The notes beneath the pieces were generated by a model, which saw only the letters and a list, made by a program, of their open reading frames with translations, searched no databases and was not told the DNA's origin. Positions 62,348-64,000 of a stretch of DNA of 64,000 nt are shown here, piece by piece. Both the position numbers and the translations under genes were made by a program. Every line of letters starts with the position of its first letter. Position 1 is the stretch's first letter. This DNA comes from Erysipelotrichaceae bacterium. GTDB taxonomy: Bacteria; Bacillota_I; Bacilli_A; Erysipelotrichales; Erysipelotrichaceae. Where the stretch lies: positions 62,001 to 126,000 of the forward strand of contig JAFRKA010000015.1 of assembly GCA_017432005.1 (NCBI GenBank), written 5' to 3'.

Positions 62348-63275
62348 TATTTTATCAACTCTGTTTACAATGAGATTTCTCTTGACGATCATCCGTATGG
62401 CCACTCCGATCCTCTTCGCAGCTCTCGGTGCCTTCATCGCTGCATCGACCGGTATCGGCAATATCGCCATCGAATCGATCATGACTTTCGCAGCTCTGGC
62501 AGGTGTACTGGGCAGCTATCTGACCGGCAGTGCCTGGGCAGGCGTCGTCTTCGGTATGGTCGTCGGTGTACTGACCGTCATGCTGATCGCGTTCTTCTCC
62601 ATGAAACTGGGTGCGGATGCCTTCCTGATCATGATCGCTCTCAATACGTTTGCGGATGCGGTCGCGATCTTCATCCTGTATCAGATCACGGGTGATAAAG
62701 GTACGACTGCTTCACTCACGACTCCGATCCTGGGTTCAGTCGATATACCGGTCATCAAGGATATCCCGATCATCGGTGAGATCCTCTCTGGACACTATAT
62801 CCTGACATATCTGTGCTGGCTGCTGATCATCGTCATGTTCATCGTCATCTACAAGACTCCTCTCGGTATGAGAATGAGAGCCTGCGGACTCAATGCCGAT
62901 GCAGCCAAGACAGCCGGTGTCAACGTTGAAAGACTTCAGGTCCTTTCACTTGTCTTATCCGGTATCTTCGCAGCTTTAGGCGGTGTCTACCTGTCATTAA
63001 ACTATCTGAAGATCTTCTCCAAGGGAATGGTCTCCGGACAGGGCTGGATGGGCGTTGCCGCCAACGGTATCGCCAACGGCAACTACTGGATGCTGGTCTT
63101 ATCCGGACTGGTCTTTGCAGTCTTCCGTGCCGTTTCGATCATTTTCAGCTCCAACTCGGCTTTCCCGACGGACCTCGTAGGTGCTATTCCTTACTTCTCC
63201 GTCTTTGTGATCCTGACAGTCGTCTCGATCGTCAATTACTACCGTGTGAAACGCGGTAAAGTTGAAGGACAATAA
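62337..63275 (+). CDS. Nucleoside ABC importer permease 2
   Basis: 312 residues, the NupQ/YufQ-type partner: STGIGNIAIESIMTFAALAG, then TPLGMRMRACGLNADAAKTAGV in the coupling region and a GVYLSLNYLKIFSKGMVSG loop. It overlaps permease 1 by 11 bases and lies 2 bases before the nucleoside hydrolase. Confidence 0.93.
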   Translation: MLSSILSTLFTMRFLLTIIRMATPILFAALGAFIAASTGIGNIAIESIMTFAALAGVLGSYLTGSAWAGVVFGMVVGVLTVMLIAFFSMKLGADAFLIMIALNTFADAVAIFILYQITGDKGTTASLTTPILGSVDIPVIKDIPIIGEILSGHYILTYLCWLLIIVMFIVIYKTPLGMRMRACGLNADAAKTAGVNVERLQVLSLVLSGIFAALGGVYLSLNYLKIFSKGMVSGQGWMGVAANGIANGNYWMLVLSGLVFAVFRAVSIIFSSNSAFPTDLVGAIPYFSVFVILTVVSIVNYYRVKRGKVEGQ

Positions 63276-63277
63276 TA

Positions 63278-64000
63278 ATGCGCAAAATAGTTTTTGATAC
63301 CGATCCGGGTCACGACGATATCATGGCTATCCTTACAGCTCTAGCTCACAGTGATGAACTAGAGCTTTTTGGATTTGCAACTGTTGCCGGAAATCAGACC
63401 CTTGATAAAGTAACGAATAATATCCTTAAAGTAGAAGAATATCTGAAAATAAATTATCCGGTCTATAAGGGGCTTGATCGTCCTCTGGTCAAGCAGCCTC
63501 AGCCTCAGCCTGCTGCCCATGGTGAATCAGGCATGGACGGTCCGGTGCTGGCTGACCCGGAAAAGAAAGCGGAACCGATATCAGCGATCGATTTCTATTG
63601 CGAACTTTTAAAGAATAATGACAAGGTCACGATCATCGCTCTGGCACCTTTGACCAATCTCGGTGTACTGTTGAGAGACCACCCGGAAGTAAAAGAACAT
63701 ATCGAAGAGATCGTCCTGATGGGCGGAGCACTTAACGGCGGCAATATCAACAAGTATGCCGAATTCAATATCTGGCATGATCCTGAAGCAGCGAAGATCG
63801 TCTTTGATTCCGGTGTACCGGTAACGATGGCTCCGCTGGAAGTCTGCTATGCCGGAGGCATACTGCTGAAGGAGACAGAAAGATTTGAAGAGGGGGGCTA
63901 TGTTTCAAGCCTTGTCTGGGATCTCTTTGATTTCTATTGTGAATATGCCCGCAAGCGGAATTGGGACAAGACAGCCGTCTTCGATCTGATCCCGGTATTG
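63278..64000 (+). CDS. Nucleoside hydrolase (3' partial)
   Basis: 241 codons before the window ends. An inosine-uridine-preferring nucleoside hydrolase splitting nucleosides into base and ribose. The calcium-site DTDPGHDDIMAIL is at residues 7-19, followed by ALAPLTNLGVLL, VLMGGALNGGNI and EFNIWHDPEAA. AAGGA lies 9 bases before the ATG. It extends the importer operon directly. Confidence 0.93.
   Translation, partial: MRKIVFDTDPGHDDIMAILTALAHSDELELFGFATVAGNQTLDKVTNNILKVEEYLKINYPVYKGLDRPLVKQPQPQPAAHGESGMDGPVLADPEKKAEPISAIDFYCELLKNNDKVTIIALAPLTNLGVLLRDHPEVKEHIEEIVLMGGALNGGNINKYAEFNIWHDPEAAKIVFDSGVPVTMAPLEVCYAGGILLKETERFEEGGYVSSLVWDLFDFYCEYARKRNWDKTAVFDLIPVL

Overview
The window looks like chromosome of a low-to-moderate GC Bacillota, most plausibly an anaerobic, fermentative gut or oral member of the Erysipelotrichia. 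That placement is inference. It rests on a T-box leader, many short Bacillota-type lipoproteins, AdhE, GlgA, a BmpA/NupA-type nucleoside importer, strong AGGAGG sites inside operons, and no outer-membrane genes. I see no rRNA, CRISPR array, insertion sequence or prophage.

Layout. 1-9 kb: a partial zinc-ribbon membrane protein, cysK, a CDP-alcohol phosphatidyltransferase with a family-1 glycosidase, a NodB-type deacetylase lipoprotein, and a large ABC ATPase-permease fusion. 8.6-9.0 kb: tRNA-Ile and tRNA-Ala, facing a decayed inverted copy of the same pair. 9-23 kb: two secreted proteins, adhE, a GNAT-MiaA fusion with tcdA and pepF, a cystatin-like lipoprotein, a tryptophan T-box controlling a TrpXYZ-type ABC importer, and a nucleoside kinase. 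23-34.6 kb: the most unusual region. A giant repeat adhesin, two small TasA/CalY-like proteins, two membrane-anchored surface proteins and a SipW-type signal peptidase form one operon. A transglutaminase-like lipoprotein, a PilC/GspF protein, four small bitopic pilin-like proteins and a PilT-type ATPase form a second operon in the same direction.

34.7-50 kb: a hydrolase-membrane fusion, a broken gene, a MATE exporter, an HTH-VWA gene pair, an SPFH protein, two DUF1232 paralogues, glycogen synthase with a lysine-rich tail, an NlpC/P60 wall hydrolase, an Rpn-like nuclease with a coiled-coil repeat, a small protein with a double-glycine leader, and a tRNA-Ala. 50.5-64 kb: a GH43 glycosidase diverges from a 12-kb co-directional run for nucleoside uptake and breakdown: M24 hydrolase, PfkB-like kinase, alpha/beta hydrolase, ADP-ribosylglycohydrolase, DeoD, two deoxyribosyltransferases, BmpA lipoprotein, ATPase, two permeases and a nucleoside hydrolase cut by the window end.

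Two themes cross the window. First, about a dozen first-in-operon genes have a TATAAT-like box only 5 to 15 bases before the start codon and no ribosome binding site, which suggests leaderless mRNAs. Genes inside operons, and some other operon-first genes, have good Shine-Dalgarno sites. Second, the 23-34.6 kb surface region combines SipW-type fibre secretion with a minimal type IV pilus-like set that has a PilT-type ATPase but no PilB-type ATPase and no prepilin peptidase. It is my leading candidate for an undescribed system.
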